Part shown: positions 8,219 to 15,792 of the stretch, in pieces | Numbering within the stretch: the stretch's first letter is position 1 | Layout of the letters: each line of letters opens with the position of its first letter | From: Candidatus Nomurabacteria bacterium GW2011_GWC2_42_20 | Lineage (GTDB): Bacteria > Patescibacteriota > Minisyncoccia > Phycocordibacterales > UBA1550 | DNA: 32,778 bases | Reading direction: 5' to 3' | Assembly (NCBI GenBank): GCA_000998425.1 | Contig: LCDG01000010.1 | Span: 1 to 32,778 of the forward strand | The notes under the pieces: model-generated | What the model saw: the letters and a program-made list of their open reading frames with translations, nothing else | Told to the model about the DNA's origin: nothing | Database searches by the model: none | Translations under genes and position numbers: made by a program

Positions 8219-8488
8219 CTATTTAGTCTGTTTTACTTCAGGATACTTTATAAAAATTGGCCCAATCGAATTTTTAACAATCTGACCTGATAGTTCAACG
8301 TAAGTATCTATGAGGCTGTTGAGTGCTTCTATCGGGTCTCCAATTATCTCTATCACTACTCCACTATCCCCAATCCTTATGTTAGGAACTTTTTTTGCTC
8401 GTATAACCGCCATGTCGGGCCCGAGAATTACGCTTTGTTTCGCAATAATCTCTGACATCACCGATTTGTATTGTTCTGTTTGATCCAT
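8219..8488 (-). CDS. Unknown small protein (89 aa) in the histidine kinase operon
   Basis: I do not recognise a family. It is soluble, with alternating beta/alpha character: an N-terminal helix, then two strands (ILGPDMAVIRAKKV, VVIEIIGD) and a helical segment (PIEALNSLIDTYVELSGQIV). A weak AGGGG site lies about 13 nt from the ATG. It sits between the polytopic membrane protein and the kinase with gaps of 8 and 4 bp, so it is probably a cytoplasmic component of the same signalling unit. Confidence 0.75.
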   Translation of the reverse strand: MDQTEQYKSVMSEIIAKQSVILGPDMAVIRAKKVPNIRIGDSGVVIEIIGDPIEALNSLIDTYVELSGQIVKNSIGPIFIKYPEVKQTK

Positions 8489-8496
8489 AATGGTAT

Positions 8497-8910
8497 TTAT
8501 TCCCCTTTAATAACTTTCAGAAGCTTGCTCGCGGCGACCCCCATAAACACATACCCTATTGTGTACAGCGAATCATGAGTGACCTTTAAATATGTGTGGT
8601 TTATGCTTTCAAACCATGGCACTTCTGTTGCAAAACCAAGAAAAACAAGTGTCATCCCAATACTAAAAAATGTGAGCACGCTGCCAAAAACTCCGCCGTG
8701 CATATGCCTACCACCAATCCACACCATCGCACTCGTTACTGAGGCCACGATAAGGAGCGACCACAAGGAGATTGTTTCGAGCATGTTGGATGGATCGTCT
8801 GGGACAATAAATTCCTGCAATGCTCCGAGCGGTTCGACTGTCTGCGAAAAAGCAATTGTTGGAATAGCAAACATTGTCACAAGACCTATGTATGTTCCAA
8901 TATGTTTCAT
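8497..8910 (-). CDS. Unknown polytopic membrane protein (137 aa), first gene of the kinase operon
   Basis: I do not recognise a family. It has an N-terminal signal-like helix (about 4-22, cleavage possible after AFS), an outside segment, and three further membrane helices (about 46-66, 74-94 and 112-130). A conserved-looking GGRHMHGG loop sits between two helices; the paired histidines could bind metal or haem, which is speculative. Its placement ahead of the kinase, with a shared promoter, suggests that it is the sensor or a transporter linked to the sensor. Confidence 0.75.
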   Translation of the reverse strand: MKHIGTYIGLVTMFAIPTIAFSQTVEPLGALQEFIVPDDPSNMLETISLWSLLIVASVTSAMVWIGGRHMHGGVFGSVLTFFSIGMTLVFLGFATEVPWFESINHTYLKVTHDSLYTIGYVFMGVAASKLLKVIKGE

Positions 8911-8941
8911 GAGTAAAAATTAAATAGCTGCTAACTTTTTT

Positions 8942-8950
8942 ATTATACCA
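8942..8950 (-). promoter_or_regulatory. Extended -10 promoter of the five-gene signalling operon
   Basis: On the minus strand TGGTATAAT is an extended -10 box (TGn plus TATAAT). A convincing -35 is not seen. The leader would be about 25 nt and lacks a Shine-Dalgarno site. Confidence 0.55.
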
Positions 8951-8958
8951 TACCACTA

Positions 8959-8997
8959 AAAGTAAAATAGCTGTGCATTACGCCATTATTTTACTTT
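8959..8997 (-). terminator. Possible terminator overlapping the pgi stop codon
   Basis: AAAGTAAAATA and TATTTTACTTT are an exact 11-bp inverted repeat around a 17-nt loop. It begins in the last codons of pgi and runs into the -35 region of the next operon. AT-rich, so only a weak terminator; it could also be an operator. Confidence 0.4.
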
Positions 8998-10290
8998 CAA
9001 GATTCTGCGCGTAGCATCCTTATATTCTTCGACGTTCGGCTGACTGAATGCATCTATATTAAGAAGGTTTGCAAGGTGCATAACGGTGCACATCATAAAC
9101 TGAAGCAAAGAACCAAGTGATTCTGGGCTAATATCTGTAAGAGAGATTTCTCCATATGAAACCCCACGCGCGTCATATGTCTCCTTTACTCCCTTATAAA
9201 TGGCATCGAGAATCTCGCATGGCGCCCTATTTGAAAGCCCTGGAACAAGCTCCGCAAAGACCTTATCCTCTGCCAGAAACTGGTGCTCCCAATGAGGGGT
9301 GTGGGCTCTCACCAGAAGACGCGCGACGATATCTGGCTGTGCTAGATGCATTTGCTCGACTGAGTGTAGGTCTGTTGAGCCAATAGAAACCGTGGGGACC
9401 ATGCGGTGTGTTGCTGGCTCACTATCAATTGTTTTTTCTTTACCGAGACTCTCTGCAAAAAGTTGTCTATACCATTTACCAACCGACTCTAGCTCTGGAT
9501 GAAATGCGAAAAAATCAAAAATAACTGCGCCTTTTTTGTGCCAAGCGATAATATCTCGTGCGGCATTAAAAGAATTACTCTCCACCCCCCTATTAATCGT
9601 GTCATGAATTACAGACTGCGCGCCACGCATCAATTGTGTTGCATCAATACCAGCACACAAGAGGGGGAATACTCCAGCTGGAGAAAAAACGGAGAAACGT
9701 CCGCCTACCATTTTCGGTACGGGAAGAAGGTGGTATTTTTTATTTTCTCCAACATCCCAAAGAGGGGACCATTCATCCGTTATACACACAATGCGGTCTG
9801 AAAGTGAACCAAACTTTTTTTCGAGCGCAATAACAAGAACCGATGCGTTTATTACCGTCTCTACGGTTGTGCCAGATTTGCTTGCAATGATTATTATAAT
9901 TTCTTCCTTGTCCATAATCTCGTCCAAAAGGAGTTCCGTAATATCAGCAAGTAGCTCTGGTGAGCACGTATCAGCAAAAATCATTTTGGGAGCAAAAGGT
10001 GTATGCGGATCGAGCACCCCTGCAGTAGCTTCATATAGAGCCTTTGCTCCTAGGTTTGACCCGCCGATACCGATATCGAGAACATATGCGAGCTTTGGTC
10101 CTGCGAGTTTTGTTGCTAGAGATTGGGATTTTTTTAAAAGAACCTCATCAAACGGCAAACGAAGTGACGCCTCTGGTGTGGAGTACGAGCTGTCGCTCAT
10201 AGCAAGGCGCATTTTTGCAACATATTCTGCAGTACAAGAAGTGTCAGGCACGACACCATTTACTTCATTCATGTATCCATGATATTTCAT
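8986..10290 (-). CDS. pgi: Glucose-6-phosphate isomerase
   Basis: Interconverts glucose 6-phosphate and fructose 6-phosphate. The SIS-fold signatures are present: DIGIGGSNLGAKAL near residue 70, SKSGTTVET near 137 and IGSTDLHSVEQMHL near 300. At 434 aa it matches the shorter archaeal/Gram-positive-like form rather than the 550-aa E. coli form. The -10 box TAGAAT (10297-10302) ends 6 nt before the ATG and no Shine-Dalgarno is present, so the mRNA is probably leaderless. It is divergent from the dsbA-like gene. Confidence 0.95.
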   Translation of the reverse strand: MKYHGYMNEVNGVVPDTSCTAEYVAKMRLAMSDSSYSTPEASLRLPFDEVLLKKSQSLATKLAGPKLAYVLDIGIGGSNLGAKALYEATAGVLDPHTPFAPKMIFADTCSPELLADITELLLDEIMDKEEIIIIIASKSGTTVETVINASVLVIALEKKFGSLSDRIVCITDEWSPLWDVGENKKYHLLPVPKMVGGRFSVFSPAGVFPLLCAGIDATQLMRGAQSVIHDTINRGVESNSFNAARDIIAWHKKGAVIFDFFAFHPELESVGKWYRQLFAESLGKEKTIDSEPATHRMVPTVSIGSTDLHSVEQMHLAQPDIVARLLVRAHTPHWEHQFLAEDKVFAELVPGLSNRAPCEILDAIYKGVKETYDARGVSYGEISLTDISPESLGSLLQFMMCTVMHLANLLNIDAFSQPNVEEYKDATRRILKVK

Positions 10291-10296
10291 CCATCT

Positions 10297-10302
10297 ATTC
10301 TA
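10297..10302 (-). promoter_or_regulatory. -10 box of pgi, leaderless type
   Basis: TAGAAT on the minus strand ends 6 nt before the pgi ATG. The -35 region is poor. Confidence 0.45.
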
Positions 10303-10394
10303 CACGATATTGCGCAGAATATGGAATACAGAATTATTGGCGTCAAAAAAGACTGGCCTTCTCAAAATTTCCCAAACACGCAAAATCTTGATAC

Positions 10395-10400
10395 TATACA
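10395..10400 (+). promoter_or_regulatory. -10 box of the dsbA-like gene, leaderless type
   Basis: TATACA ends 6 nt before the ATG at 10407, with no Shine-Dalgarno site between. Confidence 0.45.
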
Positions 10401-10406
10401 CACATT

Positions 10407-11063
10407 ATGGATACACAAAAAAGAATTATTGTTTGGTTTTCAGCCGCATTAGTTGTGGTTATTGCTGCTATTGGAGCTTACCAAATAGCAACAGGCCCGC
10501 GCGCAGAGCTACCTCGCAAAGATGGCACCCTTAACCTAGCGATTGATCAAACTGATCATACCAAGGGGTCAACAACTCCAAAAATGACATTTGTAGAATA
10601 CAGCGACCTGCAGTGTCCAGCATGTGGCGCATACTACCCAATGCTAGAAGAAATGTTTGCTGAGTACAAAGACAGCATTTCATTTACTTATCGCCACTTC
10701 CCTCTTCCGCAACACAAAAACGCATTATCCTCCGCCTATGCATCTGAAGCGGCCGGCAAACAGGGTAAATTTTGGGAAATGGTTGATTTGATCTTCAAAA
10801 ACCAGAGTGAATGGTCGGAAAGTACAACTGCTTCAGTAATTTTTGAGGGGTACGCGGAGAAGCTTGGTCTCGATATTGATCAATATAAAAACGATGTAAA
10901 CAGCGATGTGGTAAAAGAAAAAGTTGCCCGCGACCAAAAGAGTGGCAAGCTGTCGGCGATTGACCACACTCCAACATTTTTCATTAATAATAAAATGTCA
11001 GACAACCCTCGCTCTATTGAGGAACTAAAGGCTCTTATTGAATATGCGATCGCAAATCCCTAA
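10407..11063 (+). CDS. Membrane-anchored DsbA-like thiol:disulfide oxidoreductase
   Basis: Introduces disulfides into exported proteins. The 218-aa protein has an N-terminal signal anchor (about 7-27) and a thioredoxin-fold domain with the active site CPAC (Cys70-Cys73, in SDLQCPACGAYYP) and the cis-proline loop TPTFFINN near residue 192. The helical insertion between them is as in DsbA/BdbD-type proteins. The downstream VKOR gene overlaps it by 20 bp, so the pair forms a complete oxidase/re-oxidase system translated from one mRNA. Confidence 0.93.
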   Translation: MDTQKRIIVWFSAALVVVIAAIGAYQIATGPRAELPRKDGTLNLAIDQTDHTKGSTTPKMTFVEYSDLQCPACGAYYPMLEEMFAEYKDSISFTYRHFPLPQHKNALSSAYASEAAGKQGKFWEMVDLIFKNQSEWSESTTASVIFEGYAEKLGLDIDQYKNDVNSDVVKEKVARDQKSGKLSAIDHTPTFFINNKMSDNPRSIEELKALIEYAIANP

Positions 11064-11472
11064 TATAATTCTATGGTCTCTCATAGGACTCGCACTTGTT
11101 GGGTTCACAGATTCAGCATACCTTCTTGCTAAGCGCATCTCTGGTGCTCCGATACCTTGTTTCATAACAAGCGGATGCGACACTGTATCAAAATCACCAT
11201 ATTCTGTGCTTTTTGGTATTCCACTATCCGCATGGGGAGTTCTGTTCTATTTAGGGATTGGTTTTCTCGCGCTTCTGTATATAGATACTAAAAATCTCAT
11301 TGTGGCAAAGCTAATACCTTTTGCAACAACCCTTGGTTTTCTTTCGTCTCTTTATTTTGTTTATGTACAAAAGTTTCTTATTGGCGCATTCTGTATTTAC
11401 TGCATCCTGTCAGCAATTGTTTCTACTCTCCTGTTTGCATTAGGAGTAGTTGTGTACAGGAAATTGAAATAA
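11044..11472 (+). CDS. Vitamin K epoxide reductase (VKOR) family protein, DsbB-like
   Basis: Bacterial VKOR homologues re-oxidise DsbA using quinone. The 142-aa protein has four to five membrane helices, the loop cysteine pair Cys39 and Cys45, the conserved Ser62 (GIPLSAWG) and the redox motif Cys117-x-x-Cys120 (CIYC). The track begins at a TTG at 11038; the ATG at 11044 is preferred. It overlaps the dsbA-like gene, which argues for translational coupling. Confidence 0.92.
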   Translation: MRSQIPNIILWSLIGLALVGFTDSAYLLAKRISGAPIPCFITSGCDTVSKSPYSVLFGIPLSAWGVLFYLGIGFLALLYIDTKNLIVAKLIPFATTLGFLSSLYFVYVQKFLIGAFCIYCILSAIVSTLLFALGVVVYRKLK

Positions 11473-11505
11473 CAAAAGCCCCACGCTTCATGTGGGGCTT
11501 TTGTT
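11471..11505. terminator. Bidirectional terminator between VKOR and LUD genes
   Basis: AACAAAAGCCCCAC pairs exactly with GTGGGGCTTTTGTT around a 7-nt loop. It starts within the VKOR stop codon and ends 4 nt before the LUD gene end. Confidence 0.9.
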
Positions 11506-11508
11506 ATT

Positions 11509-12123
11509 TCAGAAACCTAATTTTTCTTTTACGAGGACTATTGTGAGATGCCGATTTGGCATAATCTCCTGCTCAATGATGAGTGTGCGTGCCCATGCTG
11601 TCCCTGGGTAACCAATTTTTTTAGTACGAGCATCCTCGAGGGGTACAACGTGGTCGCGAATGCGCGCCATCGCTGCGTCGAGTGTTGGTACTATCTTTTG
11701 AACCCCTGCTACCCACACCACATTGTCAGAGGTAAATGCATAGCTTGGTATCTGACTCCCAGACGCCGAGGCTATGACAAGCTGGCCGTCTTCTGTAATA
11801 GCGTGTACGCTCCCCAAAAAATAATCAGCTAATACTGACTCTTTGCGAAGGCGAGCCTTCTTTGTCGGATCTTTTTCATTTAGAATCTGTTCATGCACAT
11901 TACTCCAACCATGCCCCCCTGCTTTCAAGTAATCAACAAAACCAATTTCATTGAGTGTTGTAGATGAACCATTCATAACTGAGCCACCTGCCGGGATGAG
12001 TTCTTTGATTTTCTCTAGCGCCTCTTCTTTTGTGTTTACAACGATAGCATTTATATTGCGAGTCTTGAGCGACACGACCACCTTTTCAACGACTTCATCT
12101 GAAGGGATTTTTGTATAGTCCAT
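11509..12123 (-). CDS. LUD domain protein (LutC/YkgG-like)
   Basis: The 204-aa protein matches the LUD (DUF162) family, with the NGSSTTLNEIGF segment near residue 52, the SVHAITEDGQLV segment near 107 and the late NVVWVAGVQKIVPTLDAA segment. LutC is part of an iron-sulfur lactate oxidation complex in Bacillus, but no lutA/lutB partners are here, and stand-alone LUD proteins have no proven activity. The leader contains a CCCAC/GTGGG hairpin that encloses a possible AGGTGG ribosome site. Confidence 0.85.
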   Translation of the reverse strand: MDYTKIPSDEVVEKVVVSLKTRNINAIVVNTKEEALEKIKELIPAGGSVMNGSSTTLNEIGFVDYLKAGGHGWSNVHEQILNEKDPTKKARLRKESVLADYFLGSVHAITEDGQLVIASASGSQIPSYAFTSDNVVWVAGVQKIVPTLDAAMARIRDHVVPLEDARTKKIGYPGTAWARTLIIEQEIMPNRHLTIVLVKEKLGF

Positions 12124-12129
12124 TGTATT

Positions 12130-12235
12130 TTACCCACCTAACTTTTAGAAAGACGAGTGGGCTAATTATTGATAATCCTTTTTATTATACACTATTAATT
12201 GAATATACTATTCTTACTAAAAGTTTGGGCGGGTG
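12130..12235. repeat. Imperfect inverted repeat flanking the LUD promoter
   Basis: ACCCACCTAACTTTTAG (12130) and CTAAAAGTTTGGGCGGGT (12218) are inverted near-copies about 70 bp apart. Between them is a minus-strand TATAAT (ATTATA on the plus strand at 12184-12189). A third similar sequence, AAAACTTAGGCGGGTG, occurs in the secE leader. Role unknown. Confidence 0.45.
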
Positions 12236-12237
12236 AA

Positions 12238-13089
12238 TTATTTATTTTCAAACAACGTTGGCGAATCAACATCGCGCATATTGATGGAGATGATGAGCAT
12301 AAACACAAGAAGAGTAAAATATGGTGGAATGAAAAACACCCCAACAATGTTGAGCAATGTTTTAAGCGCAAGAGCTGGAATGATTGCGTACAGACTCATC
12401 CTGTATGCGCCACCATACGACAACAATGTCTTTTTAAGATACGAAATAAAAAGAGGAATTAGAGCAAAAAGAAGTAGGACCACAAGATATTTTAGATACC
12501 CAAGCAACACCACTATGAACGTCCCAATCAAACCAAAGACTACGATGTACCAAAGCGAATTACGCACTTTTTCAACCCATGACAGCAACCACTCCTGACT
12601 GATTGTCGAGGTGGGTAATGCGCGTAGATCCTGAATGGTTATTTGCCCCCTATCACTCTGTGTCACTATTTCGGTTCTTGTCAGTAAGGCAAATGTCTTA
12701 TGCTCTTCAAATTTCTTTTTATCAAAATCATTCTTTGTGTCAACGACTAACATATTCTCAAGCCCCTGCTCCCTTAACACGTCCTTAGTACCTCCCTTTG
12801 CAGGAACAACATATGGCTCAGAAACATTTACTGATGCCTCCCCTTTTTCAATATTGATTACAAGTTCAGCGGGAAAATAATTTTTTATTATCTCAGGCGC
12901 ATGATACTTCACAAACGTAACACCCTGCGGAATAAGCATCGCCCCGAGTGCCGTCGTCATGATTATAGAAAGCAATAAAGAGACCTTCCAGTAGTAGCGA
13001 ATAATCTCACCAACTTGCATGGTAGTGGCATTTTGATAAAAAGACGGATTATAAATGCTTTGCTTAAATGTCTCAAAAATGGTTTTCAT
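12238..13089 (-). CDS. DUF1189-like integral membrane protein
   Basis: The 283-aa protein resembles DUF1189 proteins: an N-terminal segment (IFETFKQSIYNPSFYQ), a first membrane helix (about 32-52), a soluble extracytoplasmic domain (about 60-175), then four to five membrane helices at the C terminus. The function of the family is unknown. The track starts at 13161, but the ATG at 13089 is preferred because it matches the family N terminus and because TATACT lies 7 nt upstream; upstream codons would overlap the promoter. Confidence 0.75.
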   Translation of the reverse strand: MKTIFETFKQSIYNPSFYQNATTMQVGEIIRYYWKVSLLLSIIMTTALGAMLIPQGVTFVKYHAPEIIKNYFPAELVINIEKGEASVNVSEPYVVPAKGGTKDVLREQGLENMLVVDTKNDFDKKKFEEHKTFALLTRTEIVTQSDRGQITIQDLRALPTSTISQEWLLSWVEKVRNSLWYIVVFGLIGTFIVVLLGYLKYLVVLLLFALIPLFISYLKKTLLSYGGAYRMSLYAIIPALALKTLLNIVGVFFIPPYFTLLVFMLIISINMRDVDSPTLFENK

Positions 13090-13096
13090 ATGATTT

Positions 13097-13125
13097 AGTA
13101 TATCAGGCATTGACCGTTGCGTAAA
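13097..13125 (-). promoter_or_regulatory. Promoter of the DUF1189-like gene, leaderless type
   Basis: TTTACG (13120-13125) and TATACT (13097-13102) on the minus strand are 17 bp apart; the -10 ends 7 nt before the ATG. The -35 overlaps that of the divergent gene. Confidence 0.5.
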
Positions 13126-13145
13126 CAGATGAACTATGGTACAGT
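13117..13145 (+). promoter_or_regulatory. Promoter of the 124-aa unknown gene
   Basis: TTGCGT (13117-13122) and TACAGT (13140-13145) are 17 bp apart, and TGG before the -10 makes it an extended type. Confidence 0.5.
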
Positions 13146-13187
13146 TTTTGTCAGTCAGCACCCACCCATCACAAAGCGGAGAAAATC

Positions 13188-13562
13188 ATGAGATTACTGA
13201 TTGTGGTACTTTGTACTTTTTTTGCTCAAAAATTCCACTATGCCGACCGATGGCTTTGCAAGCATCTACCTTGGTATCTTCGTCTCTCTTGGTGTTCCTT
13301 GTGGATACGGCAAGAGGATGACCATCCATCGCTTGATTCTGACCTCGATGCATTGTTTCACAAAATACAGTTCCGTCGAAAACTACTCAAGGAGTGGATT
13401 AATCTTACGAGACTAAGTCCTTCTCCAAGTATGGGAGACTCGGCAAAAGAATTCCTGAGGATTAAAGAACTTGAGGAACGTCTGTATGTCGAGTACAACG
13501 ACAGTCTCATCCAGAGACAAAACACTGCACGTGGTCGCAACGAAACCCCCTCGCTTTCATGA
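13188..13562 (+). CDS. Unknown protein, 124 aa
   Basis: No family recognised. The N terminus is hydrophobic (MRLLIVVLCTFFAQ), followed by a Trp/Leu/Cys-rich stretch and a charged helical region with coiled-coil character (EFLRIKELEERLYVEYNDS, about 86-104). Support for a real gene comes from a GCGGAG ribosome site 7 nt before the ATG, an extended -10 promoter and a terminator placed exactly at its stop. It overlaps the convergent nnrD end by 6 bp. Other frames are open too, so confidence is moderate. Confidence 0.5.
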   Translation: MRLLIVVLCTFFAQKFHYADRWLCKHLPWYLRLSWCSLWIRQEDDHPSLDSDLDALFHKIQFRRKLLKEWINLTRLSPSPSMGDSAKEFLRIKELEERLYVEYNDSLIQRQNTARGRNETPSLS

Positions 13563-13576
13563 GGGGGTTTTTCTTT
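13543..13576. terminator. Terminator containing both convergent stop codons
   Basis: AAACCCCCTC pairs with GAGGGGGTTT around an 8-nt loop. The stop codons of the 124-aa gene and nnrD overlap inside the hairpin (TCATGA), so the last codons of both genes are part of the terminator. Confidence 0.85.
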
Positions 13577-14429
13577 TTAAATGAATCTGCAATTCCTTTA
13601 CAACGAGAGGGATGAAATCAAAACTATCGCTTGCAAGTACACCCTCTCCGTATTTTTGCCCAGCAAGATCCCCCGCCGTCCCATTTATATGCGCGGCAAC
13701 TGAAGCTACACTAAAAGTATCACTGCCTCGCGCGAGGAGCGCCCCCGTAACACCAGCAAGGATATCTCCAAAACCACCCTTTGTCATATAAACAGACCCA
13801 GTTTTGTTCACAAATATGTTTTTTCCATCTGAAATAATATCGACCGCCCCCTTCAATAAAATTGTCGTAGAGAGTGCACTCGCCCATCGCTGTACTTTTT
13901 CTTTTCGTTCGTTCTCATCTATACCAACTTCCCCACCTGTCAAAATTCTAAACTCCTCGCTATTTGGTGTGAGTATTATTTTTTTATCTTTTAAAATTTC
14001 AGTGTGGCCAGCAATTGCGCGGATAGCCTCCGCATCTAGAACCATTGGTATGTCACTCTTTTCGACAAGAGCTCGTATTGCAGCAAAAGTCTCTTCACTT
14101 CGCTCCAGCCCACACCCGATCACCAACGACTGATACCGCGAAGTCTCACTCGAGATTTCCTCTGCATTACTTGAATTAAACTCCCCTAAAAATGGAGATG
14201 TGATGATGTCAGGCGCGTAACTTGCTGCAATATCCATTGCGCGTGGATGACCATGCAGGACCGCGAGATCAGCTCCGGCTCTCAATGCGCCCATTGCGTT
14301 AAAAACTGGCGAGCCGGAATATGTGCGCCCACCAGAGATTATCAATACATAACCAAAATCCCCTTTGTGTACCCATTGGTCTCTTTTTGGGTACAATTTG
14401 GTAGCCATTGTTTTTATATCGTTATTCAT
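13557..14429 (-). CDS. nnrD: ADP/ATP-dependent NAD(P)H-hydrate dehydratase
   Basis: Repairs the hydrated nicotinamide cofactors NADHX and NADPHX. The 290-aa ribokinase-fold protein shows the conserved SGGRTYSGSPVFNAMGALRAG start (about 32-52), LTPNSEEFRILTG (about 153-165) and the catalytic/anion-hole segment TKGGFGDILAGVTGALLARG (about 220-239). Only the dehydratase half is present; the epimerase domain (NnrE) that is fused in E. coli is not in the window. Confidence 0.92.
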   Translation of the reverse strand: MNNDIKTMATKLYPKRDQWVHKGDFGYVLIISGGRTYSGSPVFNAMGALRAGADLAVLHGHPRAMDIAASYAPDIITSPFLGEFNSSNAEEISSETSRYQSLVIGCGLERSEETFAAIRALVEKSDIPMVLDAEAIRAIAGHTEILKDKKIILTPNSEEFRILTGGEVGIDENERKEKVQRWASALSTTILLKGAVDIISDGKNIFVNKTGSVYMTKGGFGDILAGVTGALLARGSDTFSVASVAAHINGTAGDLAGQKYGEGVLASDSFDFIPLVVKELQIHLKRKTPS

Positions 14430-14447
14430 GTTGCTAGTATACCAAGT

Positions 14448-15620
14448 TTAATGGTCAATCAGTTCTTTTTTCATTTTCATTGTCGAAAGCACAATGACTC
14501 CCATTACGACGAGTGCCCCACAAAATAAGAGCGCGTAATTGGGACCAAAATGTTCCCAAACATATCCTCCGCCAACTCCTGCGAACATCAAACCAAACCC
14601 AGCAGTCGCATTCACAAGCCCATATGCCCCAGCTCGATGACTTTCAGGAGAAAGCTCAGACGCTAAAGCGCGTGCGACACCATCAGTAAGCGCAGGGAAA
14701 AGCCCGAGCACCAAAAAGCCTATCGCGAGTGTTATCGTGCCTTCAGCAAAAGCAACAATAAAGTACCCGACCAAAAGGACAAGATATCCAATACGTAATA
14801 CAGTGCGTGATCCAATGCGATCGCTCAGCCCGCCAGCACTCACCGAGAAGCCCGCAAAAGAAAGATTGTAAAGCATATAAAAAAGTGGTATCGACGCGAG
14901 CGCAAAACCAAGGTTTTGTGTTTTAAGAAGAAGAACAGCCACTGGAATACTCCCTGAGGAGAGCAGGAACAGCGCAATAAGGTATCGCTTGAAGTCGCGT
15001 GTGAAAACAGAAAGTGAACCGAAAGATAGATTTCCTTTGCGCGCATGCCCTACAATATCTTTTACAAATACAAGTGATACAATCGCAAAAAGTCCTATAA
15101 TAAACGCGACAACAAACACAATATTAAAACCATCTGGATATGCGCGCAAGATAATGTATGCGATAAATGGTCCAAGGATAGCTCCAAGCGTATCGAGCAT
15201 TCTATGGTAACCAAAAGCGCGCCCCATTTCCTCATTTGATGTAGAAAGAGAAATAATCGCGTCACGTGGGGCCTCACGAAGTCCTTTGCCTATACGGTCC
15301 GAAAGACGAATCCCAATAACTCCCGATACTGTCGAAACGAGCAGGTACAGTGGGCGGGTGGCTACAGAAAGACCGTATCCTAGAATCATGAACGGTTTTC
15401 TTTTTTGTATCTTGTCAGAAAATCTTCCTGCGTAAATCTTGATAATGTTTGCCATGCCATCTGCAAGACCCTCCACTAATCCAAGTGAGCCAGCACCAGC
15501 CTTTAATACAGACGTAAAAAATGCCGGGAAAATAGCGAGTACCATTTCTGACGAAAGGTCATTAAAAAAACTCGTGAGGCCGAGCAGTAAAACATTTCGT
15601 GGTGGACGATAGCGACTCAT
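14448..15620 (-). CDS. Major facilitator superfamily transporter
   Basis: The 390-aa protein has about twelve membrane helices in two halves. The MFS loop 2-3 motif appears as GRFSDKIQKRKP (about 65-76) and again in the second half as GGLSDRIGSR. The RIGKGLREAPRDAIIS segment near 112 is typical of a subgroup of uncharacterised bacterial MFS proteins. Substrate unknown. The -10 box TATACT ends 7 nt before the ATG and overlaps the left end of a 54-bp palindrome. Confidence 0.88.
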   Translation of the reverse strand: MSRYRPPRNVLLLGLTSFFNDLSSEMVLAIFPAFFTSVLKAGAGSLGLVEGLADGMANIIKIYAGRFSDKIQKRKPFMILGYGLSVATRPLYLLVSTVSGVIGIRLSDRIGKGLREAPRDAIISLSTSNEEMGRAFGYHRMLDTLGAILGPFIAYIILRAYPDGFNIVFVVAFIIGLFAIVSLVFVKDIVGHARKGNLSFGSLSVFTRDFKRYLIALFLLSSGSIPVAVLLLKTQNLGFALASIPLFYMLYNLSFAGFSVSAGGLSDRIGSRTVLRIGYLVLLVGYFIVAFAEGTITLAIGFLVLGLFPALTDGVARALASELSPESHRAGAYGLVNATAGFGLMFAGVGGGYVWEHFGPNYALLFCGALVVMGVIVLSTMKMKKELIDH

Positions 15621-15630
15621 AGTAATAAGT

Positions 15631-15684
15631 ATAACAAATTCCCCCAGAAAGGTTTTTAAAAACCTTTCTGGGGGAATTTGTTAT
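15631..15684. repeat. Perfect 54-bp palindrome between tRNA-His and the MFS gene
   Basis: Two 27-nt arms beginning ATAACAAATTCCCCCAGAAA are exact reverse complements with no spacer. On the minus strand it follows tRNA-His by about 8 nt and is probably its terminator, while the far arm overlaps the -10 box of the MFS gene. Confidence 0.9.
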
Positions 15685-15692
15685 TTATCTAT

Positions 15693-15768
15693 TGGGGTGG
15701 CTATCGGGAATCGAACCCGAATTGGAGGTTCCACAAACCTCAGTGTTAACCTTTACACCATAGCCACC
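15693..15768 (-). tRNA. tRNA-His (GTG)
   Basis: A full cloverleaf is seen on the minus strand. The acceptor has eight pairs, GGTGGCTA with TAGCCACC, which includes the encoded extra G at position -1 typical of tRNA-His. The anticodon loop TTTGTGG gives GTG, and the T loop is TTCGAAT. CCA is encoded (15693-15695). It lies 24 bp after the cobalamin adenosyltransferase stop and may be cotranscribed with it. Confidence 0.95.
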
Positions 15769-15792
15769 ATACTTTCCAACAACAGCCAATTG

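Noticed and set aside
12199-12598. Two overlapping plus-strand ORFs of 87 and 121 aa
   Set aside because: Both are antisense shadows of the DUF1189-like gene.
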